Origin: DAOVDI01 sp965373045
GTDB lineage: Bacteria > Acidobacteriota > Aminicenantia > Aminicenantales > Aminicenantaceae
Length of the DNA: 30,210 bases
Direction of reading: 5' to 3'
Assembly (NCBI GenBank): GCA_965373045.1
Contig: CBDVEQ010000008.1
Span: forward strand, 1 to 30,210
Shown: positions 8,921-15,578 of the stretch, one piece after another
How the letters are laid out: each line of letters begins with the position of its first letter
Position numbering within the stretch: the stretch's first letter is position 1
Translations under genes and position numbers: made by a program
The notes under the pieces: model-generated
The model's input: the letters and a program-made list of their open reading frames with translations, nothing else
Database searches by the model: none
Told to the model about the DNA's origin: nothing

Positions 8921-8946
8921 ATGGGATTATTGTGCTGATTATTGGC
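8914..8946. repeat. 33-bp exact direct repeat, copy 1
   Basis: The 33 bases are identical to 21728-21760 in the same orientation; the flanks differ immediately outside. This copy covers the -35 box of K1 and the sequence upstream of it, in the 123-bp gap between K1 and K2. Confidence 0.9.
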
Positions 8947-8978
8947 CCTTCAATCCAGCCAGCCTCTTCTTTGCATCC

Positions 8979-11333
8979 TCACGCTTCAAAGTTCTCCCAT
9001 TCGTGTTTGACTCTTTCCATCAGTTTCTTGAAGCGGGGCTCTTCGCGGATGTTTTTAAGGAAGGGATCGTGTTCACTGATAAAGGGATAATTTATAAATC
9101 CCCGATGCACAGCATTTTCAAGCCAATTTAATGCTTCATCTTTCATTTCCGATAAAGCATATAGACCGGAAACAAAGTAAGAAGTCTGGCAATCTCTTTT
9201 AGCTGTTTTTACAAAATCAACCGTTAACAGCTCCTTTATTCTTTTTTTGTCTCCTTCTATAGCAAACTTAACAAAAAGGCTAAGTTTTGTGAACGCATCT
9301 TTCATATCAGATTTCACATTCTTGCCAACTAGCGCGCACGCTTCTTTGAGATGGTTACAATAAGCGAGAAATTGAGCACTGAAGAAAAGAGCAGCAGGAT
9401 TTTGAGGCTCCATGTGGAACCCTTTTGTGAGATAATCGACAGAGAGATCAAGCTGACCTTCCATCACATCTAACATATAGCCACCATAGGTCCAGAGACT
9501 AAATGGATCCACCTGTTTCAGTCTATTATATGACTGTCTGGCTTCCTTCGGCTTTCCCCAATTGATCCCATAACCAGCTGTCAGCCAAAAAAGTGCATCG
9601 GGATCATCTGGAAAAATACCGAGGGCTTGCTTGAGGTGATGAATCGATTTTTTCGGGTTTCCATGGAACCACAAATTAAGAAAACCGAGAACAAAGTGGG
9701 CTTCTAAAGATCCCGAATCCAAAGCCAAGGCCTTGCTGGCATATTCTTCTGCTTTATTTATGTATTCCTCATGTTCCAGGCCAATGTTTACATATTGGGA
9801 ATAAACATATCCCATTCCGGCATAGAGTACTGCGTTTTCCCCAATGATTTCGAGACCATTTTGCAGATAGCGAACCGCCCGGTCCAATCCATCTTTAGAG
9901 AATGTATATATGCCTTGCCGGGCTTTTATATAATACTCGTATGCCTGCATGTTTTTGATAGGTCGTTTGGCTAATTTTTGATCTTCTTCAGGACTTAATT
10001 TTATTGTGAGGACATCCACAATAGAGCGAGACACTTTCTCCTGAATATCGAACACATCTTCAAGTGTTCCGCTGTACTTTTCCGCCCAGAGATGTGAATC
10101 ATTAGCTACATCAATAAGCAGGGCTGTAATACGGAGATTTCTTCCTGCTTTCCTTACGCTTCCTTCTAGGACATATTGAACATTTAACTCTTGGCCAATC
10201 TCTTTGATCTTCTTCTTGGTCCCTTTAAATGTCATCGCAGAGCTTCGGGATATCACGAGCAGGTTTTGTATCATAGAAAGATCAGAAATAATTTCTTCAG
10301 TTAGACCATCACTGAAGTACTCATTGTCCTTATCGGGGCTCAAGTCATCAAAAGGCAAAACCACAATCGATTTCTCAGCTTTAGGAAAGGGGATAACAGG
10401 GGATTGTTTCAAATCCTGAATGAGATCATCCACATTCTGATACCTGCTGCTCAGCTTTTTTGATAGAACTTTTTCAACGACTTTCTCTATATGATTAGGT
10501 ATGTCCGGTCGAAGGGATGTGACTGGAGGAGGATCTTCATTGAGAATTTCATAGATTAAAGCATGCTCTTGATCCTTTTTAAATGGCCGTTCACCGGTCA
10601 GCATCTCGTAGAACATAGCTCCAAGGGACCAGATATCCGTGCGATGGTCGACCTCTTCGCCTCGGGCCTGTTCCGGGGACATGTAGGCGACCGTGCCAAT
10701 CAGAGTAGATGTTTTGGTCAAATCCTCCCCGGTTTTTAATTTGGCACTGCCAAAATCCATGATCTTGGCCGTGTTCTTTTTGGTTAGCATGATGTTGGCG
10801 GGTTTGATGTCCCTGTGAACAATGCTTTTCTCATGGGCTTCTTTCAAGCCTTCTGCAATCTGGATGACAATGTTTTTGGCCTCGTCTATTTCCAAAGGCC
10901 CATTCTTTAGTTTGTCTTTCAGACTCTGTCCTTCGATATAGGACATGGAGATAAAGGTCTTACCCTCTGATTCATCCACCTCATATACCGTGCAGATATT
11001 CGGATGGTCGAGCGCTGCTGCCGCCTGTGCCTCTCGTATGAACCTCGTTTTAGCCTCTTTATTCTGCGTCAGCTCACCGGGGAGAAACTTAAGCGCTACA
11101 TTCCGTTTGAGCTTGGTGTCTTTTGCCTTATAGACGACACCCATTCCACCGCGCCCGATCTCCTCCAAAATCTTGTACTTGCTGGCAATCATTTTCTCAG
11201 GAGAGGTGAGGGAGTCTTGAAGGGTTTTTGTGATGGAGACTTCCTGAGTTGGATTTAGAGGTGTTGCACATTCTTTACAGAATTTAGAGTCTTCAGGATT
11301 TTCGGTTCGACACTTCGGGCATTCTACATTCAT
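8979..11333 (-). CDS. K2: zinc-ribbon Ser/Thr protein kinase with TolB-like domain and TPRs, no obvious membrane helix
   Basis: 784 aa. The zinc ribbon has C5, C8, C19 and C22 (CPKCRTENPEDSKFCKEC). The kinase spans ~53-310: GRGGMGVVY, Lys82, HRDIKPAN with Asp175, DFGSAK with Asp193, GTVAYMSPEQ. At ~320-440 a COG5616-type TolB-like domain follows: SIVVLPFDDLSPDKDNEYFS, SDGLTEEIISDLS, VQYVLEGSVRKAG. TPR helices run to the end. Unlike K1, K3, K4 and K5 there is no hydrophobic span between kinase and TolB-like parts, so the whole protein is predicted cytosolic. The ATG has GAGGGA just upstream. K1 lies downstream on the same strand, 123 bp away, with its own promoter. Confidence 0.93.
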   Translation of the reverse strand: MNVECPKCRTENPEDSKFCKECATPLNPTQEVSITKTLQDSLTSPEKMIASKYKILEEIGRGGMGVVYKAKDTKLKRNVALKFLPGELTQNKEAKTRFIREAQAAAALDHPNICTVYEVDESEGKTFISMSYIEGQSLKDKLKNGPLEIDEAKNIVIQIAEGLKEAHEKSIVHRDIKPANIMLTKKNTAKIMDFGSAKLKTGEDLTKTSTLIGTVAYMSPEQARGEEVDHRTDIWSLGAMFYEMLTGERPFKKDQEHALIYEILNEDPPPVTSLRPDIPNHIEKVVEKVLSKKLSSRYQNVDDLIQDLKQSPVIPFPKAEKSIVVLPFDDLSPDKDNEYFSDGLTEEIISDLSMIQNLLVISRSSAMTFKGTKKKIKEIGQELNVQYVLEGSVRKAGRNLRITALLIDVANDSHLWAEKYSGTLEDVFDIQEKVSRSIVDVLTIKLSPEEDQKLAKRPIKNMQAYEYYIKARQGIYTFSKDGLDRAVRYLQNGLEIIGENAVLYAGMGYVYSQYVNIGLEHEEYINKAEEYASKALALDSGSLEAHFVLGFLNLWFHGNPKKSIHHLKQALGIFPDDPDALFWLTAGYGINWGKPKEARQSYNRLKQVDPFSLWTYGGYMLDVMEGQLDLSVDYLTKGFHMEPQNPAALFFSAQFLAYCNHLKEACALVGKNVKSDMKDAFTKLSLFVKFAIEGDKKRIKELLTVDFVKTAKRDCQTSYFVSGLYALSEMKDEALNWLENAVHRGFINYPFISEHDPFLKNIREEPRFKKLMERVKHEWENFEA

Positions 11334-11358
11334 TGTCCCTCTTTGCTAATTCGGTATA

Positions 11359-11387
11359 AGGATATAAATTTAGAGATGTGGTGTCAA
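11359..11387 (-). promoter_or_regulatory. Sigma70-type promoter of kinase K2
   Basis: On the - strand: TTGACA (11382-11387), 17-bp spacer, TATCCT (11359-11364), ~26 bp before the ATG at 11333. The -35 is embedded in ATTTGACAC, as in K1. Confidence 0.7.
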
Positions 11388-11437
11388 ATAGATTACACAG
11401 AATTTATTGGGTTGCTTTAATTTCGATTCAATTTTTT

Positions 11438-11466
11438 AAATTTTGGCCCTTTTATCTCCTCTACTG
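11438..11466. repeat. Degenerate intergenic repeat, copy 1
   Basis: The core CCCTTTTATCTCCT (+ strand) with AAATTT before it and TA-TGC after it is shared with 23398-23426. Both copies lie upstream of a - strand gene. The core is identical over 14 bases and the surroundings are similar. Confidence 0.5.
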
Positions 11467-11471
11467 CCAAC

Positions 11472-11501
11472 ACTATATAGAACAAATATTTCCTGTCAAT
11501 A
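11472..11501 (-). repeat. 30-bp exact direct repeat, copy 2 (orphan copy of the PLP-enzyme promoter)
   Basis: Identical to 5964-5993, so it carries the same TTGACA-16-TATAGT pair reading on the - strand towards K2. It ends exactly where a copied piece of the beta-lactamase-like gene begins (11502). It may act as a second, distal promoter for K2, with ~140 bp leader, or be inert. Confidence 0.85.
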
Positions 11502-11529
11502 CTGACAACATCAATGCCAGACTTAAATC
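11502..11529 (+). pseudogene. 28-bp fragment of the beta-lactamase-like gene
   Basis: 27 of 28 bases equal 16036-16063, and 23 of these are consecutive (11507-11529). Translated on the + strand it gives DNINARLKSF, as in the intact hydrolase. No homology to that gene extends on either side. It abuts the copied promoter at 11472-11501 with no bases between. Confidence 0.75.
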
Positions 11530-11565
11530 TTTTTACAGCCGGGCAAATCAGCCTATTCGTGACGC

Positions 11566-11587
11566 AAGGTAGCCGAATGGCAACCTT
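11566..11587. other. Hairpin-forming inverted repeat downstream of the 113-aa gene
   Basis: AAGGTAGCC and GGCAACCTT flank a GAAT loop, giving a 9-bp stem with one mismatch. It lies 12 bp after the stop at 11599. There is no T-run on the strand that would need one, so it is not a typical intrinsic terminator; it may protect or process the 3' end. Confidence 0.4.
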
Positions 11588-11598
11588 AAAAAATGGTT

Positions 11599-11940
11599 TT
11601 ACCCGATCCCCGGTCGACGGGGAATAATAATCTCCGGATCGACTATGTCTATGGCCCCGTTTTGAGTGGCAGCCACAGAATATTTAAATCTTCTGGCTCC
11701 CAGGAGTTCATCATTATAAATGACTGGTGCTTCAACGACAAACCGGCCATTTTTATTTTCCGAGTGATATTTAAAGTGCTTACATGGGGAACGATCGCCA
11801 AATCCGATCACAAAGAGGCAATTGCCTTCCCATTGGATGTTTTCACGGCAATTTCCCCCTAAGGATGGCGGGTTGACACTGACTTCTCCTCTTTCAAATT
11901 TCACTGTAATTTTCCTGGTTTTTTTTTCGTTGACTTTCAT
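11599..11940 (-). CDS. Small protein of unknown family, co-transcribed with kinase K3
   Basis: 113 aa, no signal peptide or membrane segment, probably all-beta. I do not recognise a named family. Visible marks are VSVNPPSLGG, IQWEGNCLFVIGFGDRSPC, a run ending RFKYSVAATQNG, and VDPEIIIPRRP at the end. The Trp, the FGD-SP segment and the F/YKYSV strand resemble a cupredoxin- or Ig-like sandwich; this is inference from pattern only. The start is firmly set: AAAGGAGG begins directly after the K3 stop and lies six bases before ATG. With a 13-bp gap to K3, it should be translated from the K3 mRNA, so it is a candidate substrate, regulator or reporter of that kinase. A hairpin follows the gene. Confidence 0.8.
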   Translation of the reverse strand: MKVNEKKTRKITVKFERGEVSVNPPSLGGNCRENIQWEGNCLFVIGFGDRSPCKHFKYHSENKNGRFVVEAPVIYNDELLGARRFKYSVAATQNGAIDIVDPEIIIPRRPGIG

Positions 11941-11953
11941 AAATTACCTCCTT

Positions 11954-14581
11954 TTAGGTTGTTATGACTACACCGGAAAAATTGGCATTCCGGCTTAGGG
12001 ATGGCTGACTTGTTATTTTTATATATTCGGGGTCTCTGCGGAGCTCTTCCAGGTCGGGATTTTTTTCTATCTCGCTCAAAGTTCCCCCAAGATCCAGGAG
12101 TTTTTTCAAGGAATTGAGGGCCGTCTTACGTCTGTCACAGATCTCATTCACCTTGACCGAGATAAGAAGAACTTCCACATTGTCGGGTGCAAGTGTCACC
12201 GCTCTTTCAATTTTTTTTATGGCTTCAGCCTTTTCTCCGATCCAGGCATGATAACGGGCCATATAGGACAATATCTTGGCATCCTTGCTGTTGACTATCA
12301 AACGCTTCTCTGCCACGGACAGGGCCTTCCTGTAGTATTCCATGGCTTTTTCTCTATCCCCCAGATGGCGGCAGGAATCGGCAAGATTGCCGAAAACATA
12401 ATAATCGACTTCTTTTAATTTAGCTGCTTTCTCATAAATCTTCCGGGCCTTTTTATAATCTTTTTTTTCGAAGTAATAAATGGTTCCCAGATTGATGTAG
12501 GAGACCGGGTCTTCCTGATCCAGTTTCCGGGCTTTTTCGAATGCCTCCAGGGCGCCATCGACCTTTCCTAACCGGTATAATACAGCTCCCAAGAGGATGT
12601 ATCCATAAGCATCTTCAGGTTTCAGTTCCGTCAGTGTTCGGAAATACGTCTCCGCCTTGTTATACTCTCCCCGGGACAAATACAAATATCCCAAATTTCT
12701 AAATCCCCCCCAATAGTCCTGTTTGAGGCTGATGGCTTTTAAGTATTCGCGTTCGGCTTCATCATATCTTCCCAGCCTCTCAAAGGCCAGGCCTAAATCA
12801 CTCCGGACTCCTGCATTTGCGGATTCCAGATCTGCAGCCCTGTTAAGGTATTCCAGGGCTTTTTCATATTCACCTGTTCCCGTCAGGATATTCCCCATTG
12901 CCCTTAACGCCGGCACCAGATCCTGATTCAAGCTCAACGCTGTCTGGCAGTGAAAATGAGCGTTTTCCACCCAGCCGGGATCTTTTGTTCTGCTGTATTT
13001 TTTCCAGTATGATTCACTCAATTGGACATGGGCCATGGAGTAGCGGGAATCTTTTTCAATGGCGCTATGGAACTTTATTATGGCTTTGTCCAGGCTTGAT
13101 GGATCCTTTTGGCTTAAGAAGCCAAGTCCAGCTGAATAATACATCACAGCGTCGGGGTTTTTTGATTCTCCCTCGTTAAGGACTTTGACAGCTTCAGGAT
13201 TGAGGTCCATGGCGAGCATGGTGACAATGGCATACAAAGACTCTTCAAATACTCTGTGAAAATCGTCCCGCGGTACTTCTATTTTCTTGGCCCTCAGCTG
13301 CTGCAGCGGCTTGGTCCGTGAAAGAGTCAGATATAATTCCACCTTTTCTTTTTTCGCAATGATCTTTCCATTCACAACCATTTTAATTCTCAGCTTATTC
13401 CATGCGTCTCCGCCTGTCTTGATATTCAGGGCATGAATGTCCGATGAAGGGATCATCTGAAGTTCATCCCGAAAACTCTCGAACTGTGTCAGCTCCCCAG
13501 AGAGATATTCGGTCAATCCCTGGCATCGCGTTTTTGAATCCGGATCCTCACCATCGATCTCGAAGGGCAGGACACCAAGAACAATTTTTTCGGGCAGGGA
13601 CCGCAGCCCCATTTCAACAATGAGTTTTTCAAAAAGAGGAAGAGCGGCCAAAAAAGCGATCAAGAGCAGCAAAACCATACCGGTCAAAATCGGTTTCCTC
13701 TGAATAAAAGCGAGTGTTCCAGAAAATATCCGCGGTTTTTTGATCGCGCTTATCCTGCGTTTCCATTTATTTCCCATAAAAAGAAGATCCAGATCATTCA
13801 GGATGTCCGTGGCCGAGGAATAACGTTTCTCCGGTTTTTTTTCCAGGCACTTCCCGATGATTCTTTCCAGTTCCACAGGAATACCGGCATCGACCAAATT
13901 CAAGGTTTTCGGCTCTTTGTTTAATATGGAAAACAGAACGGCCTGGTAATTGTCTCCCCGAAAAGGAAGTTGACCGGTCAACATCTCATAAAAAAGAACT
14001 CCCAGTGACCATATATCAGCCCTGTTATCCACCGGGTCTCCAGAAGCCTGTTCCGGGGACATATAGTTCACTGTTCCCAAAACGGCGGCCGTTCTGGTGA
14101 TTTGAGTTCCCCAGAGGTTTTTTGCGATCCCGAAATCCATGATCTTCACACGGTTTTTTGAGGTTACTAAAATGTTGGAGCTTTTGATGTCCCTATGGAC
14201 GATTCCTTTATTATGAGCCTCCTGCAGCCCTCTGAGAATCTGCCGGACAATAGACAGGCATTTTTCCATCTCAAAAGGCTCCTTTTGAAGAAGATCTCTC
14301 AGATTATTTCCTTCCACATACTCCATGGCAATGAATATTTGATCATTGGCCTCTTCAATCTCATAAATAGTTCCGATATTCGGATGGTTGAGTGAAGCGA
14401 TCACCTGTGCTTCATTGATGAACCGCGCCTGTGCTTCATTATCTTCAAACCTGTTGGGTGAGATAAATTTTAAAGCAACAGTCCGTTTCAGCTTGATATC
14501 TTCTGCTTTGAAGACAACCCCCATTCCACCCTCACCGATCTTTTCCTTAATCAGATAGTGAGAGATCATTTCTTCATGCAT
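11954..14581 (-). CDS. K3: transmembrane Ser/Thr protein kinase with TolB-like and TPR regions
   Basis: 875 aa from the chosen start. It has no zinc ribbon; the kinase begins at once (~8-270): GEGGMGVVF, Lys38, HRDIKSSN with Asp131 (Ser in place of the usual Pro), DFG Asp149, GTVNYMSPEQ. One membrane helix is at ~298-315. A FlgO/TolB-like part follows (IVLGVLPFEIDGEDPDSKTR), then about ten TPRs (~480-850), e.g. LGLAFERLGRYDEAEREYLK. An upstream in-frame ATG at 14644 would add 21 residues, but it lies upstream of the predicted -35 box at 14630-14635. I therefore place the start at 14581 (leader ~19 nt, GGGGAA upstream); 14569 is also possible. It is the first gene of an operon with the 113-aa protein. 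Confidence 0.92.
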   Translation of the reverse strand: MHEEMISHYLIKEKIGEGGMGVVFKAEDIKLKRTVALKFISPNRFEDNEAQARFINEAQVIASLNHPNIGTIYEIEEANDQIFIAMEYVEGNNLRDLLQKEPFEMEKCLSIVRQILRGLQEAHNKGIVHRDIKSSNILVTSKNRVKIMDFGIAKNLWGTQITRTAAVLGTVNYMSPEQASGDPVDNRADIWSLGVLFYEMLTGQLPFRGDNYQAVLFSILNKEPKTLNLVDAGIPVELERIIGKCLEKKPEKRYSSATDILNDLDLLFMGNKWKRRISAIKKPRIFSGTLAFIQRKPILTGMVLLLLIAFLAALPLFEKLIVEMGLRSLPEKIVLGVLPFEIDGEDPDSKTRCQGLTEYLSGELTQFESFRDELQMIPSSDIHALNIKTGGDAWNKLRIKMVVNGKIIAKKEKVELYLTLSRTKPLQQLRAKKIEVPRDDFHRVFEESLYAIVTMLAMDLNPEAVKVLNEGESKNPDAVMYYSAGLGFLSQKDPSSLDKAIIKFHSAIEKDSRYSMAHVQLSESYWKKYSRTKDPGWVENAHFHCQTALSLNQDLVPALRAMGNILTGTGEYEKALEYLNRAADLESANAGVRSDLGLAFERLGRYDEAEREYLKAISLKQDYWGGFRNLGYLYLSRGEYNKAETYFRTLTELKPEDAYGYILLGAVLYRLGKVDGALEAFEKARKLDQEDPVSYINLGTIYYFEKKDYKKARKIYEKAAKLKEVDYYVFGNLADSCRHLGDREKAMEYYRKALSVAEKRLIVNSKDAKILSYMARYHAWIGEKAEAIKKIERAVTLAPDNVEVLLISVKVNEICDRRKTALNSLKKLLDLGGTLSEIEKNPDLEELRRDPEYIKITSQPSLSRNANFSGVVITT

Positions 14582-14606
14582 TTTTAGATTCCCCAAGAAT
14601 GCCTTT

Positions 14607-14635
14607 TTTATATCAAAGCCCTTCAATAAAGTCAA
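14607..14635 (-). promoter_or_regulatory. Sigma70-type promoter of kinase K3
   Basis: On the - strand: TTGACT (14630-14635), 17-bp spacer, TATAAA (14607-14612). It decides the K3 start codon, because an ATG at 14644 lies outside the predicted transcript. Confidence 0.7.
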
Positions 14636-14660
14636 TGGACACATTTTCCCGAAAAAACAT

Positions 14661-14678
14661 ACTGTATGTGACTACAGT
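14661..14678. promoter_or_regulatory. Palindromic operator candidate, CTGT-N8-ACAG
   Basis: ACTGTATGTGACTACAGT is a 6-6-6 inverted repeat centred ~37 bp upstream of the K3 -35 box, in the divergent gap between K3 and the rhodanese gene. Its half-sites match the CTGT-N8-ACAG layout of gammaproteobacterial LexA boxes, but LexA sites differ between phyla. It could serve either gene. Confidence 0.4.
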
Positions 14679-14897
14679 GTAATAGATTCCGTCCTGAATT
14701 GCCGATCAAGAAATCCCGCACCAACTCCGCACTTTTTGTTGTTTTTAGGACGATGAACCAGTACATATAGACCAGGAATATGGGTACTACCCTTTTGTGT
14801 GTAACACGATATGATGCCAGGAAAATTGGATTCAATATTGGACAAGAGAATTTCTATGTAATATATGTTCAATGTTAAAGCTAAAATGAGGTGCAGG

Positions 14898-15386
14898 ATG
14901 AGAAAAACGACTTTTTTATTGGGGTGTTTTTTTATTTTAACAGGATCGCTTTTTTCACAGAATATCCGTGAAATCTCAGCAGAGGAAGCCTTTACTCAGC
15001 TTAAAGAGCCAGCCACCTACCTCATCGATGTGCGTTCCATTGCTGAATATGTGTTTGTGGGGCATCCGGAGCAGTCTTGTAATATTCCTCTTCATTTTTG
15101 GAATGAAAAAGAGCAAAGGATGAATCCCAATGAGCATTTTCTGGCGGATATCCTCTCCCGTTTTAAACTGGCCGACACTTTGATTTTCATTTGCCGCAGT
15201 GGGAAGCGCAGTGCCCGGGCGGCTCGAACTGTGGCTGCGGCTGGTTTTAATAAAGTTTTTAACCTTAAGCATGGTTTTGAAGGCGACAAGGATGACAAGG
15301 GCTATCGTTCCCGGAATGGATGGAAAAACAACGGACTGCCTTATACATATGTCCTGAATGATAAACTTGTCTATCGTAATCAATAA
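14898..15386 (+). CDS. Exported single-domain rhodanese (sulfurtransferase)
   Basis: 162 aa from ATG 14898. The N-terminus is a signal peptide (MRKTTFLLGCFFILTGSLFS), so it is probably periplasmic. The rhodanese domain spans ~25-155: LIDVRSIAEY (CH2A-like), VFVGHPEQSCNIPL, and the active-site loop ICRSGKRSAR with catalytic Cys99 followed by R-S-G-K-R. Rhodaneses move sulfane sulfur through a Cys persulfide; the natural donor and acceptor are not visible. Two upstream in-frame ATGs (14865, 14886) are less likely, since GAGG sits six bases before 14898 and the signal peptide begins there. It is divergent from K3 and followed by a terminator-like palindrome. Confidence 0.88.
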   Translation: MRKTTFLLGCFFILTGSLFSQNIREISAEEAFTQLKEPATYLIDVRSIAEYVFVGHPEQSCNIPLHFWNEKEQRMNPNEHFLADILSRFKLADTLIFICRSGKRSARAARTVAAAGFNKVFNLKHGFEGDKDDKGYRSRNGWKNNGLPYTYVLNDKLVYRNQ

Positions 15387-15387
15387 T

Positions 15388-15409
15388 TCAAGTTAACTTG
15401 ATATTTTTT
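15388..15409 (+). terminator. Likely intrinsic terminator of the rhodanese gene
   Basis: TCAAGTTAACTTGA (15388-15401) is a perfect 14-bp palindrome, followed by TATTTTTT. It starts one base after the stop codon. The stem is short and AT-rich, so efficiency may be low. Confidence 0.5.
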
Positions 15410-15534
15410 ATCATATTATTCAATATGAATGGGAGACGCGGCTGCGGATTTCTGCTGGATCATGGCCCTGGCTGCCGGTATTCTGGCAAAGTTGAACGTA
15501 CGAATAATTGGGGGGACATCATACTTAATACTCA

Positions 15535-15573
15535 TTGAACAAAAATAAGAGAGGACTATAATAAACCAGGAGG
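15535..15573 (+). promoter_or_regulatory. Promoter and ribosome site of the beta-lactamase-like gene
   Basis: TTGAAC (15535-15540), 16-bp spacer, consensus TATAAT (15557-15562), then AGGAGG (15568-15573) five bases before the ATG at 15579. The predicted leader is only ~10-15 nt and is almost entirely the ribosome site. Confidence 0.7.
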
Positions 15574-15578
15574 TTAGC

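Noticed and set aside
8472..9131. 219-codon + strand open frame across the K1-K2 gap
   Set aside because: Mostly antisense to two real genes, and it reads through the K1 promoter and the 33-bp repeat; no family resemblance.
11378..11572. 64-codon + strand open frame containing DNINARLKSF
   Set aside because: It lies over the K2 promoter and the copied 30-bp and 28-bp blocks, has no ribosome site, and its only homology is the 28-bp hydrolase fragment.
14582..14644. Longer K3 start at ATG 14644
   Set aside because: This start lies upstream of the predicted TTGACT-17-TATAAA promoter and adds residues unlike other kinases.
14836..14866. Possible rhodanese promoter TTGGAC with TATATG
   Set aside because: Both boxes are poor matches and alternatives of equal quality lie close by.
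14632..14872. Two overlapping - strand open frames upstream of K3
   Set aside because: They cover the divergent promoter region, have no ribosome site and resemble no protein.
15507..15530. Sequence resembling the GGGGACA-CATACTTAAT motif sometimes seen near REP-associated transposases
   Set aside because: It is a single degenerate copy without hairpin or transposase nearby; I cannot support it as an element.
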